From assembly GCF_048128805.1 (NCBI RefSeq), contig NC_136017.1, positions 18,712,307 to 18,776,306 on the forward strand: a stretch of 64,000 nt of DNA, given 5' to 3'. This document shows positions 60,895-64,000 of the stretch, piece by piece. The position numbers and the translations under genes are program-made. The DNA comes from Centroberyx gerrardi (taxonomy: Eukaryota; Chordata; Actinopteri; Beryciformes; Berycidae). The notes under the pieces were generated by a model. It was not told the DNA's origin. It made no database searches and saw only the letters and a list, made by a program, of their open reading frames with translations. Every line of letters begins with the position of its first letter. Positions within the stretch are counted from its first letter, which is position 1.

Positions 60895-63239
<2,345 letters not shown>

Positions 63240-63544
63240 TCACTGCTTTCATGTGACCAATGAGAGACTTTTTTAAAAAAAAAATATTTTTTTTATTTTG
63301 CACAATAAAACAAAGCAGCAAAAACATGACAACAAAAGAGAAGAAGCAAATTGTGCAGGTGAGATTTAGAAAACCCCTAGAGGCTTATAGAAAGAATCTC
63401 ACCTCAATACGCATTATAAGCAAATACGAAAGTCATGTAATCCAACAAAAATAAGCAAACAAGCAACCATAAGATCAAAAAGCAAACATAAAGTAGGCAG
63501 GATAAAACAAGCAAAGACATAAAATAATAAAAATAATGTAATGA

Positions 63545-63625
63545 GGGTGTGGGTGCTTTGGCGTATGTGTGTGTATACGTGAGCGTGTGCGCGTGCATGC
63601 GAGTGTGAGCGCGCGTGTACTGAAG
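63545..63625. repeat. (GT)n-rich degenerate microsatellite
   Basis: Interrupted GT/GC-rich alternating purine-pyrimidine run (gtgtgtatacgtgagcgtgt, then gcgcgtgcatgcgagtgtga) in the ddx4 intron at the right edge of the window. Confidence 0.75.
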
Positions 63626-63699
63626 CACACTTGTGTTCAGACAACTCCTTAGAAAAGAGGAAAGATAGTCAAAGATAGATAGTCAGATATGATCAGTTT

Positions 63700-63960
63700 G
63701 GATAGTTAAGTTTGGTTCATTAGACAGGTCCTAAGCCTATATTTGAAATTCTTGAGAGAAGTAGACTGAAATGCAATTTGAATATAACTGTTCCATAGCT
63801 GAGCCCCCCTATATCTAATAGAGAATTGACAAAGCCCAGTACGGAACATTGGGAGGTGTAACCATTTGGCATGTCTCGTATTAAAGTTGTGTACATCACT
63901 GTTCGGCTGGAAAAATGCTTTACAAGGCAAGGGAAGCGAAGCAGGCTGATGCAAAATTTT
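63700..63960 (-). mobile_element. LINE fragment: C-terminal end of the reverse-transcriptase protein (ddx4 intron)
   Basis: The minus-strand frame encodes FNTRHAKWLHLPMFRTGLCQ, then FSIRYRGAQLWNS and LKNFKYRLRTCLMNQT before a stop. This is the familiar carboxy-terminal segment of fish and invertebrate non-LTR reverse transcriptases (NTR, RT, F-Y-G-WN, FK-K pattern). Only this end is present. Confidence 0.75.
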
Positions 63961-64000
63961 GAAAATAAAAACACAAGTTTGGTATTTATTTATGTTAAAA

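Overview
The window is nuclear genomic DNA of a ray-finned fish, most likely a percomorph teleost. The coding exons are short, bounded by GT-AG introns and in consistent phase. The encoded proteins read as fish versions of vertebrate genes. The intergenic and intronic DNA is full of repeats typical of teleosts: hAT and Tc1 MITEs, tRNA-derived SINEs, decayed LINEs and Penelope-like fragments. I cannot name the species.

Four protein-coding genes are present. (1) tmem131, minus strand, enters at 24365 and runs off the left edge; 17 exons (584 codons) of its 5' part are visible. (2) cnga3, plus strand, 34262-39399, seven coding exons encoding 666 residues of a cone cyclic-nucleotide-gated channel alpha subunit. 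(3) ube3a, minus strand, 57184-44963, eleven coding exons encoding 896 residues of the HECT E3 ligase, with AZUL finger and catalytic cysteine intact. (4) ddx4 (vasa), minus strand, from 63179 to a stop at 60895; its last six exons carry DEAD-box motifs II to VI and the acidic C-terminus. All exon joins were checked for phase by hand and close without a frameshift.

Layout: 1-24365 tmem131 with long repeat-bearing introns; 24366-34261 intergenic, with no gene seen but many repeats, including a Penelope-type insertion with its target duplication; 34262-41200 cnga3 and a duplicated 3' end; 41200-44040 intergenic with a piggyBac-like element and a SINE; 44041-57184 ube3a, with a nuclear-receptor-site-bearing tandem repeat and a decayed LINE in intron 6; 57185-60600 LINE remnants; 60600-64000 the 3' half of ddx4.

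The genes do not form a pathway. The main message is synteny. tmem131 and cnga3 are near neighbours on human chromosome 2q11, while ube3a next to cnga3 is the arrangement reported for non-eutherian vertebrates, before UBE3A joined the imprinted Prader-Willi/Angelman region. The window therefore shows the ancestral, pre-imprinting neighbourhood of ube3a, here with the germline gene vasa on its other side. I found no new enzymatic or defence system; the unusual material is in repeats and mobile-element debris.
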